DNA of 32,243 bases from Marilutibacter maris (GCF_006546735.2 NZ_VICD02000207.1:1-32243); one strand, 5' to 3'. Shown: positions 23,817 through 32,243, counted from the stretch's first letter. The notes: generated from the letters alone by a model not told the origin. Made by a program: numbers and translations.

Positions 23817-25390
23817 GCAACGAACTGTCCGAATGGAACGGCGGCGGTTCTCCGCGTCCGGTCCTGCGCCCGATCGCACGCGTGTCCCCCGCCATTCCGC
23901 TGGCCGGAATGGCGTTCAGGGAGGGACGCAGGCATCCGGTGCTGCTGGCCGCCGCATTCGCGGCGATCGCGTTCGCCGCGCTCATGCTCGGTCTGTCGGC
24001 GCCCAAGAAATACACCTCGACCGCCTCCGTGCGGGTCCAGGAAGAGAGCATCATCCAGCCGCTGATGAAGGGCCGCGCGATGTCGACCACGGTCGTCGAT
24101 CATGCCGGCATCGCCCGCGAGATCGCGTTCGGCCAGCAGGTGCTGGACTCGGTCATCCGCGCCGGCGGTTGGCCGCGCGACGCGATGACGGCGGTGGAGA
24201 TCGAACGGCTGCGCGACCAGATCGCCGCCCGCACCGAGATCTACAACCCGCGCCAGAACAACAACCTGATCAAGATCAGCTATGCCGACGGCGACCCGCA
24301 GCGCGCACGGCGGGTGGCCCAGCAGTTCGCCGACTCGATCATCGCTGTCAACCTCAAGAGCAAGGCCGCCGAAAGTCGCACCGCCTACGAATTCATCGAC
24401 GCGCAGACGCGCCAGTACGAAAAGGACCTCGGTGAGGCCGAGAGCGCGCTGGCCGGCTACTATCGCGAGCATCCCGACGCCCTTCCCGGCACCAGCGAAA
24501 GCTCCAGCCGCCGGATCAGCGAACTGCAACGCGAGACCGATCGCGCCCGCATGGACGCGATCGACCAGCGCGCCCAGGCCAGCGCACTGCAGTCGCACCT
24601 CAGCCGCGAGAACTCGATCGGCAACACCGGCGCCCGCGCGATCCAGATCCAGCAACAGTTGGCCAACCTGCAGAAGGAGCTGGACACGCTGAGCCTGAAC
24701 TACACCGAGCAGCACCCCGACGTCCGGCGCATTCGCAGCCAGATGGGCGACCTGCGGAACGAACTGCAACGCGAGCGTCGCAATCCCAGCCCGGCATTGA
24801 GCGCGGTCGCCGCAACCGCGACGCCGGCCTACAGCGACCTGCGCGCCAGGCTGGCCGATGCGCGCGGCCGCAGCCGTGCCTCTGCCGAACGCGTCGCCAC
24901 CGCCGAACGCCTGATCGCCGAAGAGCGCCTGCGCAACGAGCAACTGGCGACGATGGAAGGCGAACTGGCCCAGCTGCAGCGCGACTACGACACCAGCAAG
25001 TCGCTGTACAACGACATGGTCGAGCGGCGCGAGAACGCGCGCATGTCGATGCTGCTCGATGCCGAGCACGGCGAGTTGAGCTTCCGCATCCAGGAGGCGG
25101 CGGCGCTGCCGCTGCAAGCGACCGGGCTGCGCCTGATGTACGTGGCCCTGGGCGGTCTTGTGATAGCCGTCGCATTTCCGGCATTGGCACTGCTGGCCTG
25201 GATCAAGCTCGACCCCAGGGTCCGCACCGCCACCCAGATCGAGAGCTCGGCCGGCCTGCCTGTGCTCGGCTCGGTCCCGGCGAGCTACACGCCTTCACGC
25301 GTTGCCGCCATTCGCAAGCACATGATGGTCGCCGCCGCCCTGGTGGCGTCGGTCCCGCTGGCGTTCGCACTCGCGATGATCCTCAGATAG
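23813..25390 (+). CDS. Wzz/Wzc-type polysaccharide chain-length protein
   Basis: A 525-aa inner-membrane protein. TM1 is about 42-60; the periplasmic part carries the Wzz strand region (YTSTASVRVQEESI) and a long coiled-coil stretch about 195-400 rich in Glu, Arg and Gln. TM2 is about 440-462 and a third hydrophobic segment about 503-524. Size and layout match chain-length proteins of exosortase-linked EPS systems (TIGR03007-like) more than the about 330-aa Wzz. There is no fused kinase; the cytoplasmic partner is the next gene. Start is GTG at 23813, overlapping the export gene by 4 bp. Confidence 0.88.
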   Translation: MSNELSEWNGGGSPRPVLRPIARVSPAIPLAGMAFREGRRHPVLLAAAFAAIAFAALMLGLSAPKKYTSTASVRVQEESIIQPLMKGRAMSTTVVDHAGIAREIAFGQQVLDSVIRAGGWPRDAMTAVEIERLRDQIAARTEIYNPRQNNNLIKISYADGDPQRARRVAQQFADSIIAVNLKSKAAESRTAYEFIDAQTRQYEKDLGEAESALAGYYREHPDALPGTSESSSRRISELQRETDRARMDAIDQRAQASALQSHLSRENSIGNTGARAIQIQQQLANLQKELDTLSLNYTEQHPDVRRIRSQMGDLRNELQRERRNPSPALSAVAATATPAYSDLRARLADARGRSRASAERVATAERLIAEERLRNEQLATMEGELAQLQRDYDTSKSLYNDMVERRENARMSMLLDAEHGELSFRIQEAAALPLQATGLRLMYVALGGLVIAVAFPALALLAWIKLDPRVRTATQIESSAGLPVLGSVPASYTPSRVAAIRKHMMVAAALVASVPLAFALAMILR

Positions 25391-25399
25391 GACTGAGCA

Positions 25400-26146
25400 A
25401 TGAACGATCCAGGAATCGCATCGGTGGAACGGCAGCTTCGCGAGCAGTTGCAGCTCGCGGACAAGCCGGTCGGCCATCCCGCCGAAACCTCGCTGCTGAG
25501 CCCGGAACAGCGTCGGGAGATATCGATCATCAGCGCATCGACCGCGTCAAGGGCGCAGGTCAACGCATTCCGCAACCTTCGCACCCGCCTGCTGGCGATC
25601 GCCGGCGGACAGTCGATCACCACCGTGGTCGCACCGGTCAGCAAGGGCAGCGGCGGCAGCTTCATCGCCCGCAACCTGGCCGCCGCGATGGCGTTCGAGG
25701 AGGGTCGCAACGCACTGCTGGTCGATTGCGATCTGCTGGAACCGTCGCAGCACACCACCATGCGCATCAACACCGACAACGGCGGACTGACCGATTATCT
25801 CGACAGCCCGGCCGTCGAGGTCGAGGACATCCTCTACGAGACCGGCATCGCCCGCTTCAGGCTGATCCCGGCGGGGACCGCACCGCGACCGGACAACGAG
25901 TACTTCACCCGTTTCAAGATGCGGCTGCTGATCGACTCGCTGAGCTACCGCTACCCGGACCGCTATCTGTTCCTGGACAGCCCGCCGGTGCTGGGCGCGC
26001 CCGACGCGCGCCTGCTCTCGCATCTGGCCGACGTGGTGGTGCTGGTTGCCGGATACGGCCGCGACACGCCCGAGGCCATCGCCGAGGCCGCCGCCAATTT
26101 CGATCCGGCCAAGTTCGCCGGCGTCGTGTTCAACGAAGGGGTCTAG
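25400..26146 (+). CDS. BY-kinase/CpsD-like P-loop protein with degenerate Walker A
   Basis: A 248-aa cytosolic protein of the Wzc-C/CpsD/ParA fold. FRNLRTRLL (57-65) matches the activation helix of BY-kinases; Walker A' is LLVDCDLLEP (106-115) and Walker B FLDSPPV (191-197). The P-loop reads APVSKGSGGSF (78-88): the invariant GK[S/T] lysine is replaced, with serine or glycine in its place, and there is no C-terminal Tyr cluster. Autophosphorylation therefore looks unlikely, and it may act as a pseudo-kinase adaptor for the chain-length protein nine bases upstream. The lysine loss might be a subfamily feature. The NTP-fold assignment is firm, the activity is not. Confidence 0.82.
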   Translation: MNDPGIASVERQLREQLQLADKPVGHPAETSLLSPEQRREISIISASTASRAQVNAFRNLRTRLLAIAGGQSITTVVAPVSKGSGGSFIARNLAAAMAFEEGRNALLVDCDLLEPSQHTTMRINTDNGGLTDYLDSPAVEVEDILYETGIARFRLIPAGTAPRPDNEYFTRFKMRLLIDSLSYRYPDRYLFLDSPPVLGAPDARLLSHLADVVVLVAGYGRDTPEAIAEAAANFDPAKFAGVVFNEGV

Positions 26147-26150
26147 GCCC

Positions 26151-26204
26151 ATGAGTACCGGGCCCGCGAACACCCGGTCCGTCAACGCCAGGGGGAAACC
26201 ATGA
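26151..26204 (+). CDS. Possible 17-codon coupling ORF
   Basis: ATG at 26151 opens MSTGPANTRSVNARGKP and stops at 26202-26204, overlapping the next ATG (26201) by 4 bp. GAAGGGG lies about 11 bases upstream. It occupies the whole gap between the BY-kinase-like gene and the barrel gene, so it may only carry ribosomes across. It could also be chance; no similarity is recognised. Confidence 0.25.
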   Translation: MSTGPANTRSVNARGKP

Positions 26205-27577
26205 CGGCGAACCCATCATCCGCATACCGCAGACGCCATCGTCCGATGTCATGCGCGTCCGTCGGCCCAGGCCCGCGGCCCCGCTGCCGTCCGGCGCTCG
26301 TGCTCGCCCTGCTCGCCTGCCTGCCACTGCCCCGGCAGGCGCAGGCGGTCGACGTCGACTACGAGATCGGCGTCGCGGTCAAGCGACAGGACAACATCGC
26401 CCTGACCGCATCCGGGCGCGACCCGGTATCGGAAACGGTGGTATCCCCGCGCGCGTACTTCGAGGCCACCCAGGACGGCCCGCGCATCAGGTTCAAGGCG
26501 CAGGGTGCGCTCGAATACTACGACTACCTCGACGACACCTTTTCCGACGAAACCCGCGCGCGCTTCAACGGGCAGCTCGACATCACCGCCATTCCCGACC
26601 GCCTGGACTTCGTGTTCCGCGACTATCTGAGCCAGCAGCCGGTCGACCGGCTGGCCGCCTATGCGCCCGACAACACCCAGCAGATCAACGTCTTCGTCGC
26701 CGGCCCGACCCTGAAAGCGCGCTTCGGACCGGCCATGCGCGGCCAACTGGACCTGCGCTACGCCGACAACCATGCCGAGGAGACCGAGAGCTTCAACGGC
26801 AACCGCTACAGCATTGCCGGCCGCCTGGTCCGCGACCTGGATCCGAACAGGGAACTCTCCCTCAACCTGGCGGTGGTCGAAGCCGATTTCGACCAGGCCG
26901 GCGATCGCCGCGACTACCGCCGCGAGGACGGCTTCCTCAACCTGACCAGCCGCCATGCCCATCTGGACACCGACATCGACCTCGGCCATTCGCGGGTCGA
27001 GCTCGACGGCAGCGGCCGCAAGGACTCGACCCTGCTGCTGCGCGCCTCGGTTGACTGGAACCTGTCCGCGCGCAGTCTGCTGGGAATATCCGCGCGACAG
27101 CAGTTCACCGACAGCGGCGAGGACATGACCCGTCCGCTGGAGCTGGAGCAGATCCGCTTCAACGACTTCAACGTGCCCTATCTGGTCGAACCCAGCGTGT
27201 TCAAGGAGCGCCAGGTCCGGGTCCGCTATCGCTACCGCGGCGAGCGGCTGACCCTGCAGGCGGTGCCCTACGGACGGCGCGTGCGCTATCTGGACAGCAC
27301 CCTGGAGGACGAGAACCGGCGCGGCATCATCGTGTCCGCCTCCTACCGGCTGCGTCCGCGCCTGACCGCGTCGTTCTACGCGCTCAGGGAAAACCGGGAG
27401 TTCGTCGACATCGATCGCGAGGACCGCGACCTGACCTACAGCGTCGGCCTGGCCAACCGTTTCACCCGTCACTGGACCGGACGCATCGACTTCCTGCACC
27501 AGGAGCGCGACAGCAACATCGCCCGACGCAGCTTCGACAGCAACTCGGTCCTGGTCAGCGTGAGCTACAGGCGTTGA
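26201..27577 (+). CDS. Predicted outer-membrane beta-barrel protein of the EPS locus
   Basis: 458 aa. The signal peptide has a long basic n-region (1-30), hydrophobic core PALVLALLACLPL and cleavage site AQA-VD after residue 49. The mature part is a series of alternating, aromatic and charged strands (YEIGVAVKRQDNIAL, RIRFKAQGALEYYDYL, RGQLDLRYADN, YSIAGRLVRDL, ELSLNLAVVEADF, LTYSVGLANRFTRHWTGRIDFLHQ, SVLVSVSYRR), as expected for a barrel of about 16 or more strands. It resembles the PEP-CTERM/exosortase-associated outer-membrane proteins (TIGR03016-like), which sit in the same position. A role as outer-membrane exit for polymer is inferred. AGGGGG before the ATG is a strong ribosome-binding site. 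Confidence 0.75.
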   Translation: MTANPSSAYRRRHRPMSCASVGPGPRPRCRPALVLALLACLPLPRQAQAVDVDYEIGVAVKRQDNIALTASGRDPVSETVVSPRAYFEATQDGPRIRFKAQGALEYYDYLDDTFSDETRARFNGQLDITAIPDRLDFVFRDYLSQQPVDRLAAYAPDNTQQINVFVAGPTLKARFGPAMRGQLDLRYADNHAEETESFNGNRYSIAGRLVRDLDPNRELSLNLAVVEADFDQAGDRRDYRREDGFLNLTSRHAHLDTDIDLGHSRVELDGSGRKDSTLLLRASVDWNLSARSLLGISARQQFTDSGEDMTRPLELEQIRFNDFNVPYLVEPSVFKERQVRVRYRYRGERLTLQAVPYGRRVRYLDSTLEDENRRGIIVSASYRLRPRLTASFYALRENREFVDIDREDRDLTYSVGLANRFTRHWTGRIDFLHQERDSNIARRSFDSNSVLVSVSYRR

Positions 27578-27652
27578 GAGGACGATGAGGGCGACACACG
27601 GCCATGATCGCGGGCTCCGCACTCCGGTCCCGCCGCGCGCAACGGTGACGCC

Positions 27653-28807
27653 ATGATCGCGCTGGCGTTCTGGCTCGCGGTGGCGGGCGTCGCGCTCGGC
27701 TACGCCGGCTATCCGGCCTACCTGGCCCTGTGCCGCCTGATCCGCCCCCGGCCGCTGGTCACCCGCCCCCAGGAACCCTCGGTCGAGGTGCTGCTGGTCG
27801 TGCACAACGCCGCCGACGCACTCGCGGCCAAGGTCGCGAACCTGCGCCAGCTCGACTACCCGTCGTGGCAGCTCGGCATCTGCATCGTCTGCGACGGCTG
27901 CACCGACGCCACCGTGGCGGTTGCCGGGCGCCTGGCCGCGGACGACGTGCGCGTGGTGGTGTTCTCCGAACGGCGCGGAAAATCCGCCTGCATCGGCGAT
28001 GTGCTGCCGACCCTGGTCGCGGAAGTGGTGCTGTTCGTCGACGTCAGGCAGACCCTCGATGCCGGCGCGCTGCAGGCGCTGACCGCGGCACTCGCCGACC
28101 CGTCGGTCGGAGCCGCCAGCGGCGAACTGGTGGTCCTGGACGGCGCCGGATTCGCGGCCGGAATCAATGCCTACTGGCGCTACGAGAAGGCCATCCGCCG
28201 ACTGGAGAGCGCCACCGGCTCGATGGTCGGCGCCACCGGCGCGATCTACGCCGCGCGCCGGCGTCTGATCGGACCGGTACCGTCGGGCCTGATCCTCGAC
28301 GACATGTGGATTCCGCTGTCGATCGCCGAAGCCGGCTACCGCATCGTCGCGGTCGAGGGCGCGGTCGCGTTCGACCGGGCCAGTCCCGACCCGCAGTCCG
28401 AGGAACGGCGCAAGCGCAGGACCCTGAGCGGCAACTACCAGTTGCTGCACCGGTTTCCGAAGCTGGCGCTGCCCGGCCTGCACCCGATGGCGGCACGGCT
28501 GTGGGGACACAAGTGGTCGCGGCTGCTGGCGCCGTGGCTGCTGATCGCCGCGTTCGCCTGCAGCGCGACGCTCGCCGCCGGCGGCAGCCGGCCCTACCTG
28601 TGGCTGTTCCTCCTGCAGGTCGCCGCCTACGCCCTGGCCGTGCTCGGCCGACACTCGCGCTGGCTGGCACGGCGCGTCCCGCCGGCCCGTCTGGCGGCGG
28701 CGTTCCTGAGCCTGAACGCCAGTGCGCTGCTCGCCCTCGGCGACTACCTGCGCAACCCGAGCCCGCACCTGTGGCGGACCACCCGCTACCAGGAGAGCGG
28801 CCGATGA
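27653..28807 (+). CDS. Membrane glycosyltransferase family 2
   Basis: A 384-aa GT2 with one N-terminal TM helix (1-22) and two or three C-terminal ones (about 295-325 and 340-372). GT-A motifs: VEVLLVVHNAADAL, D81 in CDGCTDAT, D130 in FVDVRQ (the DxRQ variant in place of DxD), D216-D217 in LDDMWIP, and a basic ERRKRRTLSGNYQLL (251-265) in place of the Q/RxxRW motif of processive synthases. Topology is like IcaA/PgaC, so chain extension at the membrane is possible, but a single transfer is equally compatible. The stop overlaps the next ATG by 4 bp; 75 bp separates it from the barrel gene. Confidence 0.88.
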   Translation: MIALAFWLAVAGVALGYAGYPAYLALCRLIRPRPLVTRPQEPSVEVLLVVHNAADALAAKVANLRQLDYPSWQLGICIVCDGCTDATVAVAGRLAADDVRVVVFSERRGKSACIGDVLPTLVAEVVLFVDVRQTLDAGALQALTAALADPSVGAASGELVVLDGAGFAAGINAYWRYEKAIRRLESATGSMVGATGAIYAARRRLIGPVPSGLILDDMWIPLSIAEAGYRIVAVEGAVAFDRASPDPQSEERRKRRTLSGNYQLLHRFPKLALPGLHPMAARLWGHKWSRLLAPWLLIAAFACSATLAAGGSRPYLWLFLLQVAAYALAVLGRHSRWLARRVPPARLAAAFLSLNASALLALGDYLRNPSPHLWRTTRYQESGR

Positions 28808-30036
28808 ACCGGACCCGCCCTCTGACCCGTGTGGTCTACGTGGTGTCGCTGTTTCCGTGCGTATCGGAGACCTTCATCGTGCGCGAGATCGGCGCCCTGA
28901 TCGCCCGCGGCGTCGACGTCAGGATCATCTCCTTGAAGAAGCCGTCGAAGGATCTGGTGCAGACCGACTCGGCGGCCCTGCTCGACCGCGTCCGTCACCC
29001 GCTGCCCTGGCCCGCCGCGGTGGCCGGCGTGGCCCGGGAGTGCGTCCGCGCGCCGGCCACCGTCCTGCGCGCGGTCGGCCTGGTGGTGATCGACGGCTGG
29101 CGTCGGCCGATGGTCGCGCTCAAGTCGCTGGCGGCACTGTTCCGCGCGCTCCAGCATGCCCGCTGGCTCCGCGACTTCGATCCACAGGTGATCCACGCGC
29201 ACTGGGCCACCTATCCGTCCACCGCGGCCTGGGCGTTGGCACGGCTGACCGACCGCCCCTTCAGCTTCACCTCGCACGCGCACGACATCTACGTGGAGAA
29301 CCAGTTGCTGGCGCACAAGATCACCGACGCGGCGCTGGCGGTGACGATATCGCGCTTCAATGTCGACTGGCTGAGCGCGCGCGCGACGCCGGCGGCGCGC
29401 GACAAGCTCAGGATCGTCCATTGCGGCGTCGACATGGAGAACTCGCCCTGGCAGGCCGGAACCCGCGATGCCCGCTCCATCCTCGCGGTCGGCCGCCTGG
29501 ATCCGGTCAAGGGTTTCGAAACCCTGGTCGATGCGATCGCCTTGCTGGCGCAACAGGGCATCGACGTCGATTGCCGCCTGGTCGGCACCGGCCCGCTGGA
29601 ACAGGCCCTGCGGCAAAGGGCCGGCGAACGCGGTGTCGCCGACCGGATCGAGTTCACCGGTGCCCAGCCGCAGGAGCGCATCCGCGACTGGATGCGCTCC
29701 GCGACCATGTTCGCGCTGCCGTCCCAGGTCGCCGCCGACGGCAACCGCGACGGCATCCCGGTCGCGCTGATGGAGGCCATGGCCAGCGGCTGCCCGGTGA
29801 TCAGCACCCGGGTATCGGGCATTCCCGAGCTGATCGAGCACGATCGCAACGGCCTGCTGGTCGAGCCGCGCGATCCGGCCGCCCTCGCCGACGCGATCCG
29901 GTCGCTGATGGCGGACCCGGCGCTGCGCTCGCGGCTCGCGCTGCAGGCGCGCCGCCACATCGAAGCGCAGTTCGACGCGCGCAAGGAGGCCGGTCGACTG
30001 CACGCGCTGATGCAGGAGGCCGCCGATGCCGCCTGA
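28804..30036 (+). CDS. GT4 glycosyltransferase (WcaL/AmsK-like)
   Basis: A 410-aa GT-B enzyme. The N-terminal domain has SLFPCVSETFIVREIGAL and HAHWATYPS, as in WcaL/AmsK of colanic acid and amylovoran pathways. The C-terminal donor-binding domain has VGRLDPVKG (229-237), LVGTGPL and the EX7E region as D316-GIPVALM-E324, with Asp in place of the first Glu, followed by SGIPELIEHDRNGLLVEP. Retaining transfer of a hexose to lipid-linked intermediates on the cytosolic face is the family role; the sugar is unknown. It overlaps both neighbours (4 and 11 bp). Confidence 0.9.
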   Translation: MNRTRPLTRVVYVVSLFPCVSETFIVREIGALIARGVDVRIISLKKPSKDLVQTDSAALLDRVRHPLPWPAAVAGVARECVRAPATVLRAVGLVVIDGWRRPMVALKSLAALFRALQHARWLRDFDPQVIHAHWATYPSTAAWALARLTDRPFSFTSHAHDIYVENQLLAHKITDAALAVTISRFNVDWLSARATPAARDKLRIVHCGVDMENSPWQAGTRDARSILAVGRLDPVKGFETLVDAIALLAQQGIDVDCRLVGTGPLEQALRQRAGERGVADRIEFTGAQPQERIRDWMRSATMFALPSQVAADGNRDGIPVALMEAMASGCPVISTRVSGIPELIEHDRNGLLVEPRDPAALADAIRSLMADPALRSRLALQARRHIEAQFDARKEAGRLHALMQEAADAA

Positions 30037-31198
30037 ACGGATACTCATCGTCATCGACGAGATGGAGGTCGGCGGCAGTCAGCGCCAGATCACCCACCTG
30101 CTGGGCGGACTGGACCGCGCGCGCTGGCAACCGGAACTGCTGTATTTCAGGAACCCCTCGCACCTGGTCGACGCGATCCGCGCGCACGGCGTCGCCGTCC
30201 ATCATCTGCCCAAGCGCGGCCGGGTCGACATCCGCTTCCTGTGCGCCTACGTCGCGTTCCTGCGCAGGCGTCGCTTCGCGCTGGTGCATGCGTTCTCGCT
30301 GACCGCCGAACTGTGGACCCTGATCGCGACCACGCTGGCGTTTCCGTTCGCGCGACGACCGGCGCTGGTCGCCTCGGTGCGCGGCCTGTACCTGGACGCG
30401 TCGCGCACGTTCTGGCGGATCAAGCGCCTCATCGTCCGTCACAGCGACGCGGTCATCGCCAACGCGCGCGCCTGCGCCGACGCCGCGGCCTCGGGCACCG
30501 GACTGGGACGCGAGCGCTTCGACGTCGTGCCCAATGCCATCGCCGCCGTGCCGGCGATCACCGCGATGCAGCGCGAACGCCTCGCCGCCGCCATCGGCCA
30601 TCCTCCCGGGCGCCCGTTCGCGTTGTTCGTCGGGCGTCTGGTCGCGGTCAAGAACCTGCCCTGCCTGATCCGCGCCCTGGCCCGGCTGCCGCGGCAGCGG
30701 CGCCCGTGGCTGGCGCTGGCCGGCGACGGCCCGCTCGCACCGTCGCTGCAGCGGCAGATCCTGGATGCCGGCCTCGGCGACGACGTCCGCCTGCTCGGGG
30801 AGCGCGACGACACCGCGGCGCTGATGCAGGCGGCCGATCTGCTGGTGCTGCCCTCGCGACAGGAAGGCATGTCCAACGCGTTGATGGAAGCCATGGCTGC
30901 CGGTTGCCCGGTCGTCGCCTCGGCGGTCGGCGGCAATCTCGAACTGATCGATCCGGAACGGACCGGACTGCTGTTCGCCAGCGACGACGACGAGGAGCTC
31001 GCCGTCTGCATGCAGCGGCTGGCCGACGACCCGGGCCTGCGGCGGCGGCTGGCCGAAGCGGCTCGCGAACGCATGCGCGACGGCCATTCGCTGGCGCGGA
31101 TGGTCGCGGCGACGGCGCAGATCTACGAGCGCGGTATCCGGCTGGCGCCGGCATCGGCCGGCAACGCGTCCGGTTCCACCGTCGAGGGGGACGCATGA
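30026..31198 (+). CDS. GT4 glycosyltransferase
   Basis: A 390-aa GT-B enzyme. N-terminal IDEMEVGGSQRQITHLLGGLD is the glycine-rich acceptor-side loop typical of GT4; HAFSLTAELW follows. The C-domain has FVGRLVAVKNLPCLIRAL (201-218), LAGDGPL and E280-GMSNALM-E288 (EX7E), then AAGCPVVASAVGGNLELI. Its start lies 11 bp inside the previous gene, and its stop overlaps the next ATG by 4 bp. Donor and acceptor are not predictable. It resembles the GT4 enzymes that accompany exosortase EPS loci, but that is a loose resemblance. Confidence 0.9.
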   Translation: MPPERILIVIDEMEVGGSQRQITHLLGGLDRARWQPELLYFRNPSHLVDAIRAHGVAVHHLPKRGRVDIRFLCAYVAFLRRRRFALVHAFSLTAELWTLIATTLAFPFARRPALVASVRGLYLDASRTFWRIKRLIVRHSDAVIANARACADAAASGTGLGRERFDVVPNAIAAVPAITAMQRERLAAAIGHPPGRPFALFVGRLVAVKNLPCLIRALARLPRQRRPWLALAGDGPLAPSLQRQILDAGLGDDVRLLGERDDTAALMQAADLLVLPSRQEGMSNALMEAMAAGCPVVASAVGGNLELIDPERTGLLFASDDDEELAVCMQRLADDPGLRRRLAEAARERMRDGHSLARMVAATAQIYERGIRLAPASAGNASGSTVEGDA

Positions 31199-32243
31199 CG
31201 GCGCGCCGCCAGGTCCGCGATCGCGCCGCCCGCGTGCTGATGGTACTGGACGGCCCCTACCCGTCAGACCGTGGCGGTGGCGCCGAAGCCCAGGTCGGCC
31301 TGCTCTCGGCAGCGATGCGCACGCGCGGACAGGGCGTGACCGTGGTGACACCGATGGCCAGCGGCGGCCCGATGGCACCGGTGTCGCGGGTCGCGGGCGT
31401 GCCGGTCTGCCGTCTCCGCTACCCGAGGATCAGATGGCTGGGCGGCCCCTGCCTGTGGCTGGTCCTGGCCATGTTCCTGCATGCCCGACGCCGTCACTAC
31501 GACGTGTGGCACGTGCATGTCGCGCGCAGCCTGGCCACCGTCTGCGCCCTGCTCGGTCCGCTGCTCGGCAAGCGCGTGGTGATCAAGGTATCCGGCTCCT
31601 GGGATCTGGAACAGGGCGCGCTCGCGGCCGATCCCTCGCTGTCCGGACGTATCGTCCGCCGCTGCCTGCGGCGCGCCGACGCGTGGCAGGCGATCAGCCG
31701 GCGCATCGCGGCGACCCTGGCCCGGCGCGGCATGCCCGGCGAGCGCATCGCCGAGATTCCCAACGCCGTGGACAGCGACGCGACCGGGGCCGGTCCCCGC
31801 CACGTCCGCGACGACGACCGGATCCGACTGGTCTTCGTCGGCCGCCTGGTCGAAGAAAAGGATCTGCCGACCCTGCTTCGCGCCTTCTCCGACGCGGTCG
31901 CCACCGCGCCGCGGCTGCAACTGACCATCGTCGGCAGCGGGCCGCTGGAGGACGCACTCATCACGCTCGCCGACGAGCTTGCGCTGGGCGCGCGGGTGAG
32001 CTTCACCGGTCACCTGGACGAGGTCCGGCCCGTGCTCGCCAACGCCGACATCGGCGTGCTGCCGTCGCGCTTCGAGGGCCTGTCCAACTCGCTGCTGGAG
32101 TGCATGGCCGCACGCCTGCCGATGATCGCGAGCCGGATCAGCGGCAACGAGGATTTCGTCCGCCACGGCGAGAACGGTTGGCTGTTCGAACCCGGCGATC
32201 GCGCCGGTCTGACCGCCGTCCTGCGCGCCGCGGCCGCCACCGA
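31195..32243 (+). CDS. GT4 glycosyltransferase, partial (C-terminus outside window)
   Basis: 349 codons are visible from ATG at 31195. N-terminal VLMVLDGPYPSDRGGGAEAQVGLLSAAM holds the Gly-rich loop; WHVHVARSLATV is the GT4 His strand. The C-domain has VFVGRLVEEKDLPTLLRAF (213-231), IVGSGPLEDAL, and E294-GLSNSLL-E302 (EX7E), then SRISGNEDFVRHGENGWLFEPGD. Only the last few dozen residues should be missing. It is coupled to the previous GT4 by a 4-bp overlap, so the operon continues past the window edge. Confidence 0.9.
   Translation, partial: MTARRQVRDRAARVLMVLDGPYPSDRGGGAEAQVGLLSAAMRTRGQGVTVVTPMASGGPMAPVSRVAGVPVCRLRYPRIRWLGGPCLWLVLAMFLHARRRHYDVWHVHVARSLATVCALLGPLLGKRVVIKVSGSWDLEQGALAADPSLSGRIVRRCLRRADAWQAISRRIAATLARRGMPGERIAEIPNAVDSDATGAGPRHVRDDDRIRLVFVGRLVEEKDLPTLLRAFSDAVATAPRLQLTIVGSGPLEDALITLADELALGARVSFTGHLDEVRPVLANADIGVLPSRFEGLSNSLLECMAARLPMIASRISGNEDFVRHGENGWLFEPGDRAGLTAVLRAAAAT

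Noticed and set aside
26249-28768. An 839-codon minus-strand open frame across the barrel and GT2 genes
   Set aside because: The translation is low-complexity Gln/Arg/Gly/Ala-rich, and the plus strand carries a signal peptide, barrel strands and GT2 motifs.

Overview
The window is GC-rich, gene-dense gammaproteobacterial chromosome, most likely from the Lysobacterales (Xanthomonadales). Three things support this. The housekeeping order pcnB-folK-panB-panC-panD-pgi and the block dapA/gcvR-bcp-phoH are familiar from that order. Bcp has the Cys48/Cys84 pair described for the Xanthomonas PrxQ. A perfect CRP/Clp-type palindrome is present. The genus cannot be named from the sequence alone.

Left part (1-9165). 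nnr (NAD(P)HX repair, cut by the window edge) and queG (last step of queuosine synthesis) diverge from a 25-bp gap. Behind queG lie two structured palindromic repeats, one of which folds on paper as a three-armed cloverleaf. A long minus-strand block follows: pcnB, folK, panB, panC, panD, pgi and a small VOC-fold gene, covering RNA polyadenylation, folate, pantothenate and sugar-phosphate metabolism. A tRNA-Glu(CTC) gene with its own promoter and terminator diverges from pcnB. Two decayed copies of its 3' end, one inverted and one direct, lie just downstream.

Middle part (9166-19493). fdxA (7Fe ferredoxin) converges on a dapA-bamC pair. dapA diverges from gcvR-bcp-phoH across overlapping, face-to-face promoter-like elements. 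A secreted or anchored protein of unknown function follows, then a 682-bp intergenic region holding a perfect Clp/CRP operator and a second operator-like palindrome. After that come an XRE-type regulator translationally coupled to a SulP anion transporter, and thiD coupled to an alpha/beta hydrolase.

Right part (19510-32243). This is the start of an extracellular polysaccharide locus that runs off the window. galE is on the minus strand. On the plus strand, tightly packed and mostly with overlapping start and stop codons, are a UDP-HexNAc 6-dehydrogenase (TviB/WbpO type), a UDP-glucuronate-type 4-epimerase, a short Wza-like export lipoprotein, a long chain-length (Wzz/Wzc-type) protein, a BY-kinase-like protein lacking the P-loop lysine, a predicted outer-membrane barrel, a membrane GT2 and three GT4 glycosyltransferases. 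The order export lipoprotein, chain-length protein, ATPase, outer-membrane barrel and GT4 enzymes resembles the front of exosortase (XrtA)-associated EPS loci. No exosortase, Wzx or Wzy gene lies inside the window.

The most unusual signals are the cloverleaf repeat at 2393-2534, the tRNA-Glu 3'-end scars, start codons sitting exactly at predicted +1 positions, the lysine-less BY-kinase-like protein, and the lone secreted protein next to a perfect Clp site.
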